Below are positions 9,097 through 17,973 of a DNA stretch of 51,562 bases, piece after piece. A model generated the notes under the pieces. The model had not been told where the DNA came from. It worked only from the letters and a program-made list of their open reading frames with translations, and searched no databases. A program made the position numbers and the translations under genes. The DNA is from a virus, in IMG/VR virus record IMGVR_UViG_3300036766_000742, positions 1 through 51,562 of that record; one strand, written 5' to 3'. How positions within the stretch are numbered: the stretch's first letter is position 1; each line of letters opens with the position of its first letter.

Positions 9097-11076
9097 TCAA
9101 AGCGCCGAAGCCTTTATATCAGTGTTCGGATATTTGACCTCAAAAATACTTGGATCAACCGATGGATAAATAACTCCATTTTTTGTTGCCGATGCAATGT
9201 CATATTGCACCGAGGAATAATTTCCATCTAAAGCCGTCAGATTAGAAATAGTCAAATTCGCCACTGCCTGAACTCCGTCTGTTTTAGCTATTTCAAGCTG
9301 CAATTGGCTTAGATTGATTGGCTGCGAAAAATTCCAGTTATCAATATCAAAAAAATTCTGAATCGCCGTAATACAGTTCAAAAGCACGTCTTTTTTATTG
9401 AAACCTTTATACACTGAAATGGCAAAGTTCACCCCAATATTGATGATATATCCATCAATTATGTTTACTCCATCGGTAATCATACGAGTATTCTTGAGGT
9501 ACGTAATCATATTTGTTATCAAAGCCTCATTCGGCGGAATCAAATTTTTATTTGCGTCATAAGATAGCAAATAGATATTAATAGCAAATGGATTTGAAGC
9601 GTTGTAAGCTATTTTTCGAAAATAGTTGCTGGTATTATCATTCAAAACCGTGACAATGTTATTTTGATTAACTACTCCCACCAAAATTTTGTTAACTCCC
9701 GTTCCCAAGTTTGCATCAGCAATGATCTGAGCTTTTGCAACCGAACCGAACTGTGCTGGCAAAGAATACACCCGAACAAGATAATCATTTTGCGTGACGG
9801 TTCTATTTTGCGTAGCAAAGTTTGCCATAGCATTCATTTTGATTTCATTATCAGTCTCGGCATCTTTCCCTCCTGTGCATGGAGCAGGATTAGTCACTCG
9901 TAAAGAGTTTTCAACCGTATTAAGCAAGTCTGCCTGTTCTGGAGTAAGTCCTTCGGCAGAATTGTCAAAAGTTGCTTGAACAACAGTTTTTATTTCATCT
10001 GCCTGACAATTGCTCTTTAATCCTCCACCCACCAAATAGCGAATAGTCAAGGTGGTATTTTGGGGAGTAATACCATAATTTTCATTATTTAGAAAGTTGC
10101 TTGGATCAAGAGGAACATTTACACTAGCAGCATTTTCTAATCCTACTCCTATGAGATTTGAATCAAATGTCACAATCTCATCATCAACTCCACCAATTCC
10201 CGCCCCGAATTGTAAAGTGGTAATATTGTTTTTATCAACCGAAGTCACAAAACGGCGGGAAGTTTTTAGAAAGTTAAGAATGTAAGGTACAGAATCTTTG
10301 TACTGTTGAAGAGAACCTTCATATTCAGCATCATTTGGAATGGCGATAGGAACCAATTCTTGTGCCAGATAATCAACTTCGTACCACTGATTGTTATCAG
10401 AATCATATACATCAATAACTTTAAGAACATTATTTTCCTCAAGTTTAATCTGATAGAAAGCCGTTGGATCTGAGACTACAGTTTGTTTTGTAAAAACCTG
10501 TCCTGCACTTATATTGCTTTGTTTTTGAAGCAGGAAAAACTGGGGAGTGCCATCGGTATTACGAGAATACACAGTATCAATTCTAGAAGATATCGATGAA
10601 CTAACTGAAAAATCTACTGCTTGAGAAAGAATGTAGTACAATCCAGCATTACTGGAAAACTGACTATTTTCTTTCAGCCTAAGCATATAATTTGGATCTG
10701 GAAAGTAATTCCCCATTCCATCGTCGGCAGACGGACAAATCTGATAAATATTCAAAGTTCCCGTTGATCCTCTAGTAGGCTTTACTTTGTAACCAAGATA
10801 CCCCGCAAGACTAATGATATTTTTTCGTTCAGTTGCGCTAAGCATCAATCCTTCTTTGAAAGCGTAATCAGTATAATAACTCAAAATGTCTCCAACATAG
10901 GCAGCTTGTTCCATAAACATCATACCCGGAGAGCTTACACTGAAGTCTTTATAAGTGTCGGGATAATAACATTTAGCAAAGTTAATTAAACTCTCTCTCA
11001 AAGAAAAAAAATCTCTATTAAGATATCTAATGTCTTTACTCTGAGGTTGAAATGACTTTTGAATTGTACTTGCCAT
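9097..11076 (-). CDS. gp6: Baseplate wedge protein, gp6-like (baseplate J family)
   Basis: 659 residues, the usual size for T4 gp6-type wedge subunits. The N-terminus (DIRYLNRDFFSLRESLINFA, then YPDTYKDFSVSSPGMMFMEQ and YVGDILSYYTDYAFKEG) is the family hallmark, followed by a long beta-rich body. In T4-type particles, gp6 dimers form the iris of the inner baseplate and trigger sheath contraction. An AGAAGGA Shine-Dalgarno precedes the start. It lies in a baseplate cluster with gp25-like and gp5-like genes, interrupted by a homing endonuclease on each side. Confidence 0.9.
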   Translation of the reverse strand: MASTIQKSFQPQSKDIRYLNRDFFSLRESLINFAKCYYPDTYKDFSVSSPGMMFMEQAAYVGDILSYYTDYAFKEGLMLSATERKNIISLAGYLGYKVKPTRGSTGTLNIYQICPSADDGMGNYFPDPNYMLRLKENSQFSSNAGLYYILSQAVDFSVSSSISSRIDTVYSRNTDGTPQFFLLQKQSNISAGQVFTKQTVVSDPTAFYQIKLEENNVLKVIDVYDSDNNQWYEVDYLAQELVPIAIPNDAEYEGSLQQYKDSVPYILNFLKTSRRFVTSVDKNNITTLQFGAGIGGVDDEIVTFDSNLIGVGLENAASVNVPLDPSNFLNNENYGITPQNTTLTIRYLVGGGLKSNCQADEIKTVVQATFDNSAEGLTPEQADLLNTVENSLRVTNPAPCTGGKDAETDNEIKMNAMANFATQNRTVTQNDYLVRVYSLPAQFGSVAKAQIIADANLGTGVNKILVGVVNQNNIVTVLNDNTSNYFRKIAYNASNPFAINIYLLSYDANKNLIPPNEALITNMITYLKNTRMITDGVNIIDGYIINIGVNFAISVYKGFNKKDVLLNCITAIQNFFDIDNWNFSQPINLSQLQLEIAKTDGVQAVANLTISNLTALDGNYSSVQYDIASATKNGVIYPSVDPSIFEVKYPNTDIKASAL

Positions 11077-11080
11077 TGTA

Positions 11081-11860
11081 TTATCCTTCTATTACATTGG
11101 TTAATGATTTTGTCTCGGTATTATATCGCCAGAACTTTTTCGGATGTAAAATTTCAATAATCTTATTTTGTCTAATCAAATCTTTTTCTTTTTGACCTAA
11201 TCGGTTATGATATTTACTATCATATTCCAACACTACACCACGATTTTTATCATAACCATCAATATAAAATAAATCGGTATCTGTATGAACTTGATAATTC
11301 GGCTCAAACTTAAACCCCATCTTATTCCAACAAGAAATCATTTCTAATTGACCTTTATCAGTTTTTCTTCCAAGATATTTAGTTTCTAATAATGCATTTA
11401 TATGTCTCTTTCTAATATCGGGGTTCTGCATTGCTATTTGTATTGCTTTTTTATGTCTCTTTCTAATATCAGGATCAAGATATGCCGTTTTTACTGCTTC
11501 ACTATCTTTTTTTCGTTCGTTTGGATCAGAATAACGTTTTATATTAGCAATAGATATTTTTTCTCTTACTGTTGGATTTTCCAATGCTTTTTTTGTAGCT
11601 ATACCCGTTTTTTCTCTTTCCTTTGGATCAGAAAAACGTTTTGTAGAAGAAATGGACGCTTTTTCTCTTAGTAATGGATTATCATTATACACCTTTGTTG
11701 TTGAGACGGATATTTTTTTTCTTTCTTTTGGATCAAGATAACGCTTTCGCATAGCACAAGATTTACAAACTCTATTTTCTTTAATAGATTGTTTAAGTAT
11801 GTGTTCAGTAGTATAATAGATTTCTCTATTACATTTCGGACAAGTTCGTTTGTACTCCAT
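11081..11860 (-). CDS. Homing endonuclease with Cys2-Cys2 finger and DPxxR repeats
   Basis: 259 residues from the internal ATG at 11860; the longer frame to 11929 runs into the gp25-like gene. Order: a CPKC...CKSC finger, about six NUMOD-like repeats of the form (S/L)DPxxRxK that should wrap along DNA, and a C-terminal nuclease domain with GVVLEYDSKYHN and IIEILHPKKFW, resembling PD-(D/E)XK. The gene sits exactly between gp25 and gp6 with gaps of only 4 nt, so it entered without damaging either neighbour. Confidence 0.7.
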   Translation of the reverse strand: MEYKRTCPKCNREIYYTTEHILKQSIKENRVCKSCAMRKRYLDPKERKKISVSTTKVYNDNPLLREKASISSTKRFSDPKEREKTGIATKKALENPTVREKISIANIKRYSDPNERKKDSEAVKTAYLDPDIRKRHKKAIQIAMQNPDIRKRHINALLETKYLGRKTDKGQLEMISCWNKMGFKFEPNYQVHTDTDLFYIDGYDKNRGVVLEYDSKYHNRLGQKEKDLIRQNKIIEILHPKKFWRYNTETKSLTNVIEG

Positions 11861-11864
11861 AATC

Positions 11865-12290
11865 TTATACCTTACTAGTATCGAGAATAATTTCAACTGT
11901 ATCGGATTGATTGATTGAATTGACGACAAATGAAACGACGATATATAGCTGATAAGTATCCACTATATTAGGAGTTTGATTGGGAGTATCAATATATTTG
12001 ACATTTACTGATGTAATTGTAACTCCAGGTATCCATTGGGAAACATCATTCATAATCGCTTTGCTCACCTTATCGGGGATGAGAGTATCATTTGGTTCAA
12101 AGACAATATTCCACAAACTACATCCAAATGTAGGATTCATTCTCCTTTCACCGGGTATAGTACGAAGAAGATTGATAATATTCATCTTATATGCCGTGAA
12201 ACTATCCGTAGATTGATTAAAGTATCCACTTACAAGCCCATCTGTGATGGGCATTTTGATTCCAATCGGAGTATTTTTTACTATTGCCAT
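11865..12290 (-). CDS. gp25: Baseplate wedge protein, gp25-like (GPW/gp25 family)
   Basis: 141 residues. The motif INLLRTIPGERRMNPTFGCS and the following LW.IVFEPND are diagnostic for the GPW/gp25 lysozyme-like wedge protein, the best conserved piece of contractile-tail baseplates. It acts as a sheath initiator and wedge core with gp6 and gp53-type proteins. The start is preceded by an A/G-rich stretch (AAAAGAAAAAGAAAT). Length matches the family. Confidence 0.92.
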   Translation of the reverse strand: MAIVKNTPIGIKMPITDGLVSGYFNQSTDSFTAYKMNIINLLRTIPGERRMNPTFGCSLWNIVFEPNDTLIPDKVSKAIMNDVSQWIPGVTITSVNVKYIDTPNQTPNIVDTYQLYIVVSFVVNSINQSDTVEIILDTSKV

Positions 12291-12292
12291 TT

Positions 12293-13009
12293 TTATTTCT
12301 TTTTCTTTTGATCAATAAGTTTCATCATTTGAGAGTAATTTTGTGTTAGTGCTTGCGTTGCCGGGCTTGGAGGCACTTGCTTAACCACATCAAGAACCGA
12401 AACTCCTTCCGGTAATACTGATAGAGGAGCATGATTGCTTTCTTGTTCCTCTACAAAAACGGGCGGTCTAGCCATAGGCATTGGTGCTATTCGACGACTT
12501 GGTGGAGTCAAAGACGGAACACCTTTCATATATGATGGTTCTTCTGATGGTTCCTCCATCATCATGGCAGCATTAGGATCAAATCCCGGCACCATATTTA
12601 ATGTTAAAGAATACCCACCCTGAAATGCCGCCATACCGACCATGCTTTCTCTCTGTTTAAGATCGGAAACCGTTTCATTCAAAATCTGGTTCAAGACAGG
12701 ATCTTTCGTATATTTTTTCGATTGCTTCGTTTGAGATTGTTCCGGAGGAATTTTCATTACGGGAGTTCCCGCAAATAACTCTCTTAAAGATGCCTTAAGC
12801 TTAGTTGAACTCCCCTTTTCAACTGTTTTTGCCGATTCAATTTCTTCTTCTATATCAGGTTCGGGCAATCTTTTTTGTTCCGTGACGACTGATTTACCCA
12901 TCATATTTTGAAACGTTTCTGCAATGATGGCAGGAAGCTGTTTTCGTACTTCTTTAGCAACAATGTGCTCAATTATCTGTGTGAGTTGTAATAGTTCTGA
13001 CTTTTTCAT
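12293..13009 (-). CDS. Virion-associated hypothetical protein with Pro-rich C-terminus
   Basis: 238 residues. It begins MKKSELLQLTQIIEHIVAKE, sharing the MKKSEL-QL opening with the next upstream gene (13018-13302), so both may use a common docking or assembly peptide. The middle has a highly charged helix (EPDIEEEIESAKTVEKG). The C-terminal third is rich in Pro, Met and Ala and looks disordered. No family recognised. Position between gp5-like and gp25-like genes suggests a tail assembly or head-tail protein. Confidence 0.55.
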   Translation of the reverse strand: MKKSELLQLTQIIEHIVAKEVRKQLPAIIAETFQNMMGKSVVTEQKRLPEPDIEEEIESAKTVEKGSSTKLKASLRELFAGTPVMKIPPEQSQTKQSKKYTKDPVLNQILNETVSDLKQRESMVGMAAFQGGYSLTLNMVPGFDPNAAMMMEEPSEEPSYMKGVPSLTPPSRRIAPMPMARPPVFVEEQESNHAPLSVLPEGVSVLDVVKQVPPSPATQALTQNYSQMMKLIDQKKKK

Positions 13010-13017
13010 ATGTGTGT

Positions 13018-13302
13018 TTAATCTTCTGTTAGAAAAATATTGAATAGATCTAGCAATCCTATGACCTCTTTTACTTCCAAATATCTCATGGTAGGATCAT
13101 CCTTATATGGTTTTCCATAATTAGTTGGACCAAATTCGTTTGCTAAACTAGCCACATCTTCTTGTGTTACTGGAACAAATTCTCCTTTATAATGAGCCAA
13201 ATGGAGAATTGGTTTCACCGATATATGAGTAAACGGAGCTTCTGGAAACGAAATCTCCCTGATAGTTTCTTTAATCAGTTGTTTTAGTTCCGATTTCTTC
13301 AT
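13018..13302 (-). CDS. Small protein sharing the MKKSEL N-terminal segment
   Basis: 94 residues, starting MKKSELKQLIKETIREISFP. The first 12 residues are nearly the same as in the downstream gene product at 12293-13009; the remainder is unrelated and acidic at the C-terminus. A TATTTATA box lies 3 nt before the ATG and no Shine-Dalgarno is seen. Function unknown; structural context suggests a minor virion or assembly protein. Confidence 0.55.
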   Translation of the reverse strand: MKKSELKQLIKETIREISFPEAPFTHISVKPILHLAHYKGEFVPVTQEDVASLANEFGPTNYGKPYKDDPTMRYLEVKEVIGLLDLFNIFLTED

Positions 13303-13316
13303 GTGTATAAATATAC

Positions 13317-14909
13317 TTACGATGCCCGATAGTTATCACCTTTCCATCTCCCAGGAACTCCCGTACCACTTCCTACATTTATTTTCGTAGGACTTGTACC
13401 ATTAGGTATAGTGCCTCCGTCTTGACCAGGAGCCAATCCACCGCCCGTAACAAATACCCTTTTACTCAACAATGTTTTAAGAGTATTTCTTAATGCGATC
13501 AATTGTTGAACCTGAACCGGGGTTTGGGTTTGAGACGGCGATTCTTTCCCCGCATCCGTGTGGGAGTGATGATACCAGTGGATATGCGCTAATAGCCAGT
13601 TACAAAGTTCATATAGCCAATTAACAACGGTTTGTCCAAGTAAAACTGGTTCATTTGTCTGATCATATTCTCCCAAATATATAGCGGGAGAATTTATAAC
13701 TGTTTTTGTATTTGTCGTCAAAACAATCTGTTGATGAGCATCTACAGTATATTCATTATCAGTTACAATGCCGTAGCGTTTTTTGGAAAAATGAAGTGTC
13801 TCTCCGTATCTGGAAGAAAATATGAGACGATCAGTATTGATAACAATTTGATCTCCATCCAAAGTTGGATACTTGAAAGTACTAGTTCCTGCAAATTTAG
13901 CTACTTCTTCCCCCATCCCGAACATCTTTTTATAACAAGTTGTGACCCAACCACTAACAGTTTGACCACAAGTAATGTGAATGGATGAACCATCGTGGTT
14001 GATATTTTCTTCTAAATACCCGCCCACGTTTTTTTCAAGTTTAGTTCCCCGTACAGTTGCGGGATTTGGACTATTGTGCAACGAAAGCTGCTGTCCATCT
14101 TTTAACAATGGTCTTTGACGATTGCGAATCAAAATCATTGGATTACCACCATCCTTGTAATCTTTATTTTTCGGGTCTCCTACATCATTTACCCGATTAG
14201 AATCATATGCTGTCATATGAATACTTTGACCATGACGACTTTCAATAAGAAGATCTCCCTCAAATCGTTTGACTGTGCGGATTTTATTATTGGCTACAAA
14301 ATATTTCCCCGCATATCCTTGATAACCAGTGTTTCCACTGAGAATTTCAGAAGTTTTAGCCTTGATAATGGATAACTTTCTTCCGGTATATGGTTGATTA
14401 GAATATAGTTCTGTAAGTGGTTCTCCAGAAATAGAAGTATTGGCATCAAAATCAAGATTGTTATTCGGCCAGTTGTGATAGTTTACTTTGCGACTATAAT
14501 AAAGTTTCCCCCCAAAAGTAGAAAGAACTACAATCTCATTGATAAGAGGATATTCCGATATGTTACTTTCAAGAGGATATGCCCATACTAATTGATCTTT
14601 TTCGGTTAGTTTTTCAGAAACCACCGGGCGAATTAACGCTCTACCAATCCACGTATAATCTATATCATCCGTATCAGCCAGCAAATCCAAAAGATCGGCG
14701 GGCCATCTATTTTTATCAACTTTTACATGTTGTTTTTCGCCTTTAGTAAAAAGTGGGTGATTCTCATCAAGTACAATATCCAAAACTACTCCGAGTTCTA
14801 GTTCATAAAATTCTGATGGAGAAGATCCTTGACCAATAGAATTACTGGTGGATAACCCAAAACTATCTAGGGTACGAGTATTTTTAGATATAGTTTTCCA
14901 GTATGCCAT
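13317..14909 (-). CDS. gp5: Baseplate hub/tail spike protein, gp5-like (no lysozyme domain seen)
   Basis: 530 residues. The first about 190 residues form the OB-fold-type N-domain (EFYELELGVVLDIVLDENHP, then WIGRALIRPV and YPLINEIV). Residues about 225-260 contain RFEGDLLIESRHGQSIHM, a sequence typical of gp5 homologues in T4-like phages outside the enterobacteria. A beta-rich region follows, then a Gly/Pro-rich tail (GGGLAPGQDGG). I see no lysozyme motif, so peptidoglycan cutting would depend on another protein. It should sit at the tail-tube tip as the membrane-piercing hub. Confidence 0.85.
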   Translation of the reverse strand: MAYWKTISKNTRTLDSFGLSTSNSIGQGSSPSEFYELELGVVLDIVLDENHPLFTKGEKQHVKVDKNRWPADLLDLLADTDDIDYTWIGRALIRPVVSEKLTEKDQLVWAYPLESNISEYPLINEIVVLSTFGGKLYYSRKVNYHNWPNNNLDFDANTSISGEPLTELYSNQPYTGRKLSIIKAKTSEILSGNTGYQGYAGKYFVANNKIRTVKRFEGDLLIESRHGQSIHMTAYDSNRVNDVGDPKNKDYKDGGNPMILIRNRQRPLLKDGQQLSLHNSPNPATVRGTKLEKNVGGYLEENINHDGSSIHITCGQTVSGWVTTCYKKMFGMGEEVAKFAGTSTFKYPTLDGDQIVINTDRLIFSSRYGETLHFSKKRYGIVTDNEYTVDAHQQIVLTTNTKTVINSPAIYLGEYDQTNEPVLLGQTVVNWLYELCNWLLAHIHWYHHSHTDAGKESPSQTQTPVQVQQLIALRNTLKTLLSKRVFVTGGGLAPGQDGGTIPNGTSPTKINVGSGTGVPGRWKGDNYRAS

Positions 14910-14913
14910 AAAA

Positions 14914-15330
14914 TTATACGGTAGTGGTAGTAGTGATAACGGCAGAAGTGGCGGTAGGAATAATAATAGAATCTACATCTTTTTTTATCTCTTTAATCTT
15001 TTCTCTTGCAGCATTGATGAGAAGTTGTTCTTTTTCTTCATCACTCATTCCACCGCTATCTCCTCCAGATGCTTCCAACTGGGTAGATTGTAATCGTTGA
15101 ACCACCGCCGCCAACTTGACCAGTTGTTCATCATTTTTGATGCCAGTTTCAAGAAATTCCTTGAGTTTTGGAAGAAATACGATTGCCTCGCTTTTATCCG
15201 TAATAAATCCCCGAACATCTGTAAACAAAGTATCAAGTTGATCTTTTTTTGACTTGCTTCTAGTAACTATTTCTTTACATAGATCACGGAAGCTCATTCC
15301 GCCATAAACCTCAAAATTCATGTCTGCCAT
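14914..15330 (-). CDS. Small baseplate-cluster protein, unknown
   Basis: 138 residues with predicted helices (LDTLFTDVRGFITDKSEAIV; DEQLVKLAAVVQRLQSTQLE), a Gly/Ser hinge, a charged helix and a Thr/Val-rich C-terminus (PTATSAVITTTTTV). It is 4 nt upstream of the gp5-like hub gene and starts just after the GIY-YIG endonuclease gene. A hub-associated or tail-completion role is plausible from position only. Confidence 0.5.
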   Translation of the reverse strand: MADMNFEVYGGMSFRDLCKEIVTRSKSKKDQLDTLFTDVRGFITDKSEAIVFLPKLKEFLETGIKNDEQLVKLAAVVQRLQSTQLEASGGDSGGMSDEEKEQLLINAAREKIKEIKKDVDSIIIPTATSAVITTTTTV

Positions 15331-15331
15331 A

Positions 15332-15997
15332 TTATAAAAGTCTCCATTCTTTATGGTGTTTTCTTTCTCGTGATATTACATATCCTATGCCTCTTTCATT
15401 AAGATTATACATTTTTACTAAATCATGCCTGTTACATTTTTTAGTTCCATAATTCGGGTGATAAAATGTATAAACAGTATGGTCATATCTATAATTATTT
15501 TCTCCTTTACAAGCTAAACTCAAATTCCTTTTGTGTTCTTCGGTTCTTGGAGGTTTAGAAATTCCCCTTCTTGCTCTACTCATTCTTTGTCTAGTTTCTT
15601 CTGATAAATGCTTTCCATAATTAGGACTGTTAATCCCACTATTTGCTAATCCTATCTTTTTTCTATGTTCTTCTGACGGAGGACCAAATTTTACTCCTCG
15701 TGTAGGGGCTTCGGCATCATATTCTATATTATAGGACCAAAAAGGAAACAGTTTGCACCAATCAAGATAGTATTGTTCTACTTCTTGTAACTTCTTTACC
15801 GGCAATTTTTCTTCTACTTGGAAAATGAAAGAGTTTTCTCCATATTTATTCCACGAACTTTGTAAGTGAGGATTGGGATGAAATCCCTTTCTCAATTTGC
15901 TTTTATGGCCTTTCCATCTTTTTTCAATATGATTGGATGAACCATAATATGTTTTTCCAGAATGAACATTTGTTATGCTGTATATACCACTTGTCAT
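15332..15997 (-). CDS. GIY-YIG homing endonuclease with NUMOD3 repeats
   Basis: 221 residues. The catalytic GIY-YIG domain is at residues about 4-95 (GIYSITNVHSGKTYYGSS, with the conserved Arg in KRWKGHKS and Glu in LQEVEQYYLDW). NUMOD3 DNA-binding motifs follow (SEEHRKKIGLANSGINSPNY, then LSEETRQRMSRARRG and TEEHKRNLSLACKG), and a helical C-terminus with a GIGYVISR segment. It uses a TATTTATA box 5 nt before the ATG and lies immediately after a strong hairpin terminator. Mobile gene inserted in the baseplate operon. Confidence 0.9.
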   Translation of the reverse strand: MTSGIYSITNVHSGKTYYGSSNHIEKRWKGHKSKLRKGFHPNPHLQSSWNKYGENSFIFQVEEKLPVKKLQEVEQYYLDWCKLFPFWSYNIEYDAEAPTRGVKFGPPSEEHRKKIGLANSGINSPNYGKHLSEETRQRMSRARRGISKPPRTEEHKRNLSLACKGENNYRYDHTVYTFYHPNYGTKKCNRHDLVKMYNLNERGIGYVISRERKHHKEWRLL

Positions 15998-16011
15998 ACA
16001 AGTATAAATAG

Positions 16012-16038
16012 AAACCCCCGGGAAAATCCCAGGGGTTT
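16012..16038 (-). terminator. Rho-independent terminator
   Basis: On the minus strand AAACCCCTGGGA pairs with TCCCGGGGGTTT (12 pairs, one G-T) around a TTT loop, followed by CTATTTAT. It follows the gene at 16057 and precedes the GIY-YIG gene, so it separates the late sigma block from the baseplate block. Confidence 0.65.
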
Positions 16039-16056
16039 GTAGATTTATTTTGTGGA

Positions 16057-16423
16057 TTAATCCTCGTAATCTTTCGCAAACACGAGTTTTTTAGGATGTC
16101 TAAGTGTATAATATCGAAGAATGCCGAAAGAAGCTATGGCAATCGGGGATGGAACTCTATATATTTTCTTCCATTCTGAAACATAAACATATATTAAATC
16201 CACATCTTTATGAGCAGCGGTAGTAGTCCAAAATGTAATATTGAAATTTTCTACTCGACCAATCTGACACTTGACTTTTTTTAGAACCCCATCTTCTTCA
16301 ATAACGAAATCATAAGGATAGGTTTTCTTATGTTGATCTAAAACAAAATACACCTTTTTTGATAAGATGACTTTGAATAGCCACTAACATTTCTTCTTGT
16401 GCTTTTTCTCCTGATTTTGTCAT
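16057..16423 (-). pseudogene. PD-(D/E)XK nuclease-like gene, frameshifted
   Basis: Two overlapping frames appear to be one protein. The first runs from the ATG at 16423 (31 codons, stop at 16328). The second, 16057-16353 with only a GTG start, continues it in the +1 frame. Joined across the A6 run near 16357, the product has a GEKAQEEMLVAIQSHLIKKG helix, then YPYDFVIEEDG and LKKVKCQIGRV, then an IYVYVSEWKKIYRVP strand pair. That is the layout of small PDDEXK nucleases (YDLV...VQVKTGR), although the usual catalytic QVK reads KCQ here. Either a disrupted gene, a sequencing indel in the homopolymer, or recoding. Confidence 0.5.
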
Positions 16424-16442
16424 AATTTCCTTTCATGTGTGT

Positions 16443-17363
16443 TTAGACCACCGTATATCTATCCGTATTTACGTCGCCTTCCTCTATATAAGAGCGTTGA
16501 ATATTCTCATGATATTGTTTCATACGGTTAATGACCTTGGTGATCTGCTGTGTTTTACACATAGCCATTTCCCGAATATAAAGATATAAAGCTTTCTTAT
16601 TGTAAACATCAATCCTATCCGAATTGCGGAAAAGTTCCACCACGGCATTAGCAATGTTCAAGTCTCTTTGTTTGGTGAAAATTTTCTTGACATTTTTTTC
16701 CCAGAATTCGATTAATAAACGAATGAAATCTGCCATTTCTTGCTGAGCATAATATTTGTCATTTTGTTGAAGCTGAACCGTATTTTCATCTCTCTCGTCG
16801 CTAATTTCTACATTTTGATTCCATTCTTTGTAAACAGTATTATTAAGTAGAATAAGATAATTTTTGGCCATGACGGAAAAATAAGAATATGCCTTAGCTT
16901 TTTTCTTTGGATTAGTTTTGCTTTTACGATTAGGATCGAATTTGTGAATGTTCGCTACAAGATGACTAAGACATTCTTTTTGAACATCTTGTGGTCCGGT
17001 TTTGAAATATGAAAATTTGAAAGTATTAAATACGTTCTCGACTAATTTCTGAAATGGATAAAGAATTTTATCATGAAAAATCCCCTCCCGAATTTTCATA
17101 TCTTCTTCTTTATTGTACGTAATAATAGCGTCCTCAGTTTCCTGAGTGAAATACATTCTTGAACCGCTTTTCTTTCGTCTCTTACGAGGAACTTTTAAAA
17201 CTACCGCTTCTGGAGAAATCTTTACGACAGGAACTTCCAAGGATATTTTTTTTACCTTTTTTGTTTTAATCCTTTGAGTTCTTGTAATTTTCTTCTTGTA
17301 TCGACGGCGTGTGATATGTGAACAAACGGATTTTTTATTTGTAACCGCTTTTTTCCTTTGCAT
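16443..17363 (-). CDS. gp55: Late transcription sigma factor, gp55-like
   Basis: 306 residues, longer than T4 gp55 (about 185). A very basic N-terminal extension (residues 1-70, KKXK/RR-rich) precedes a sigma region 2-like core at about 110-200: FKFSYFKTGPQDVQKECLSH, then IHKFDPNRK and KAYSYFSVMAKNYLILLNN, the family signature. It should bind host RNA polymerase core and direct it to late promoters with the sliding clamp. It lies at the boundary between structural and early-type genes. The TATTTAT(A/T) boxes reported below are candidates for its target. Confidence 0.8.
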   Translation of the reverse strand: MQRKKAVTNKKSVCSHITRRRYKKKITRTQRIKTKKVKKISLEVPVVKISPEAVVLKVPRKRRKKSGSRMYFTQETEDAIITYNKEEDMKIREGIFHDKILYPFQKLVENVFNTFKFSYFKTGPQDVQKECLSHLVANIHKFDPNRKSKTNPKKKAKAYSYFSVMAKNYLILLNNTVYKEWNQNVEISDERDENTVQLQQNDKYYAQQEMADFIRLLIEFWEKNVKKIFTKQRDLNIANAVVELFRNSDRIDVYNKKALYLYIREMAMCKTQQITKVINRMKQYHENIQRSYIEEGDVNTDRYTVV

Positions 17364-17368
17364 AGAAT

Positions 17369-17686
17369 CTATTCTGCTCTCTTATTCAATTTTTCGATAA
17401 GATCCAATAGTTCCTTAAAGGTTTGTCCAACTTGATCATCCGATTCAAATACTCCTTCATCATTGAGTCTTGCGGCAAAATCACCACGGATATCAATAGC
17501 TCGCATCCATGCAAGAGTATTAATTACATCTTGTTTGAATTCAAGAATCCATGTTTCGTAGGTGCTAATTTTCCCAAGAAGTCTTTGTATAAGTATGAAA
17601 GCTGCGGCATCAAGTCCTAGAAGGACAATTAGACCTATAATCAATAAAAATATAATCATGTGTTTATTCGTCGTCTCGGGACTCAT
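17369..17686 (-). CDS. Single-pass membrane protein
   Basis: 105 residues. Residues about 9-33 form one hydrophobic helix (MIIFLLIIGLIVLLGLDAAA), with a short N-terminal tail and a charged, helical C-terminal domain that probably faces the cytoplasm or periplasm (orientation unclear). Size and layout would fit a spanin-like or inner-membrane accessory protein, but no lipobox or catalytic motif is seen. It overlaps the next upstream gene by about 20 nt. Confidence 0.55.
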   Translation of the reverse strand: MSPETTNKHMIIFLLIIGLIVLLGLDAAAFILIQRLLGKISTYETWILEFKQDVINTLAWMRAIDIRGDFAARLNDEGVFESDDQVGQTFKELLDLIEKLNKRAE

Positions 17687-17846
17687 CAGAATCGAGAAAC
17701 TCTTTCAGTGTTTCTTTGGCTTCTTCAACTCCATCCCAATCTTTTGTTGTTATTGCATCATTGAGTAGCTCTATAATGTATTGAATATCGGATTGATCCA
17801 TGACCCATACATATAAGCAATTCTCTGAAAATGAAATTTTTTTCAT
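17664..17846 (-). CDS. Small acidic protein
   Basis: 60 residues, acidic and helical (DWDGVEEAKETLKEFLDS). The ATG at 17846 has a clear AGAAAGGAAA Shine-Dalgarno and lies about 7 nt after the predicted start of the promoter at 17860-17888. It is the first gene of a short operon with the membrane protein at 17369-17686. No family recognised. Confidence 0.55.
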   Translation of the reverse strand: MKKISFSENCLYVWVMDQSDIQYIIELLNDAITTKDWDGVEEAKETLKEFLDSDESRDDE

Positions 17847-17859
17847 TTTCCTTTCTGTA

Positions 17860-17888
17860 ATATTATACTAATAGAACTTGTTTGTCAA
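17860..17888 (-). promoter_or_regulatory. sigma70-type promoter
   Basis: Minus strand TTGACA (17883-17888), 17 bp, TAATAT; an overlapping TATAAT is offset by 2. Drives the gene starting at 17846. Confidence 0.7.
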
Positions 17889-17973
17889 GTTTTTATAACT
17901 AAAAACAAAAAGAATCAGCACAAAGCCAGTTGATATTTTATATTGAAAACGAATTAGAATACTGTGAAAGTTT

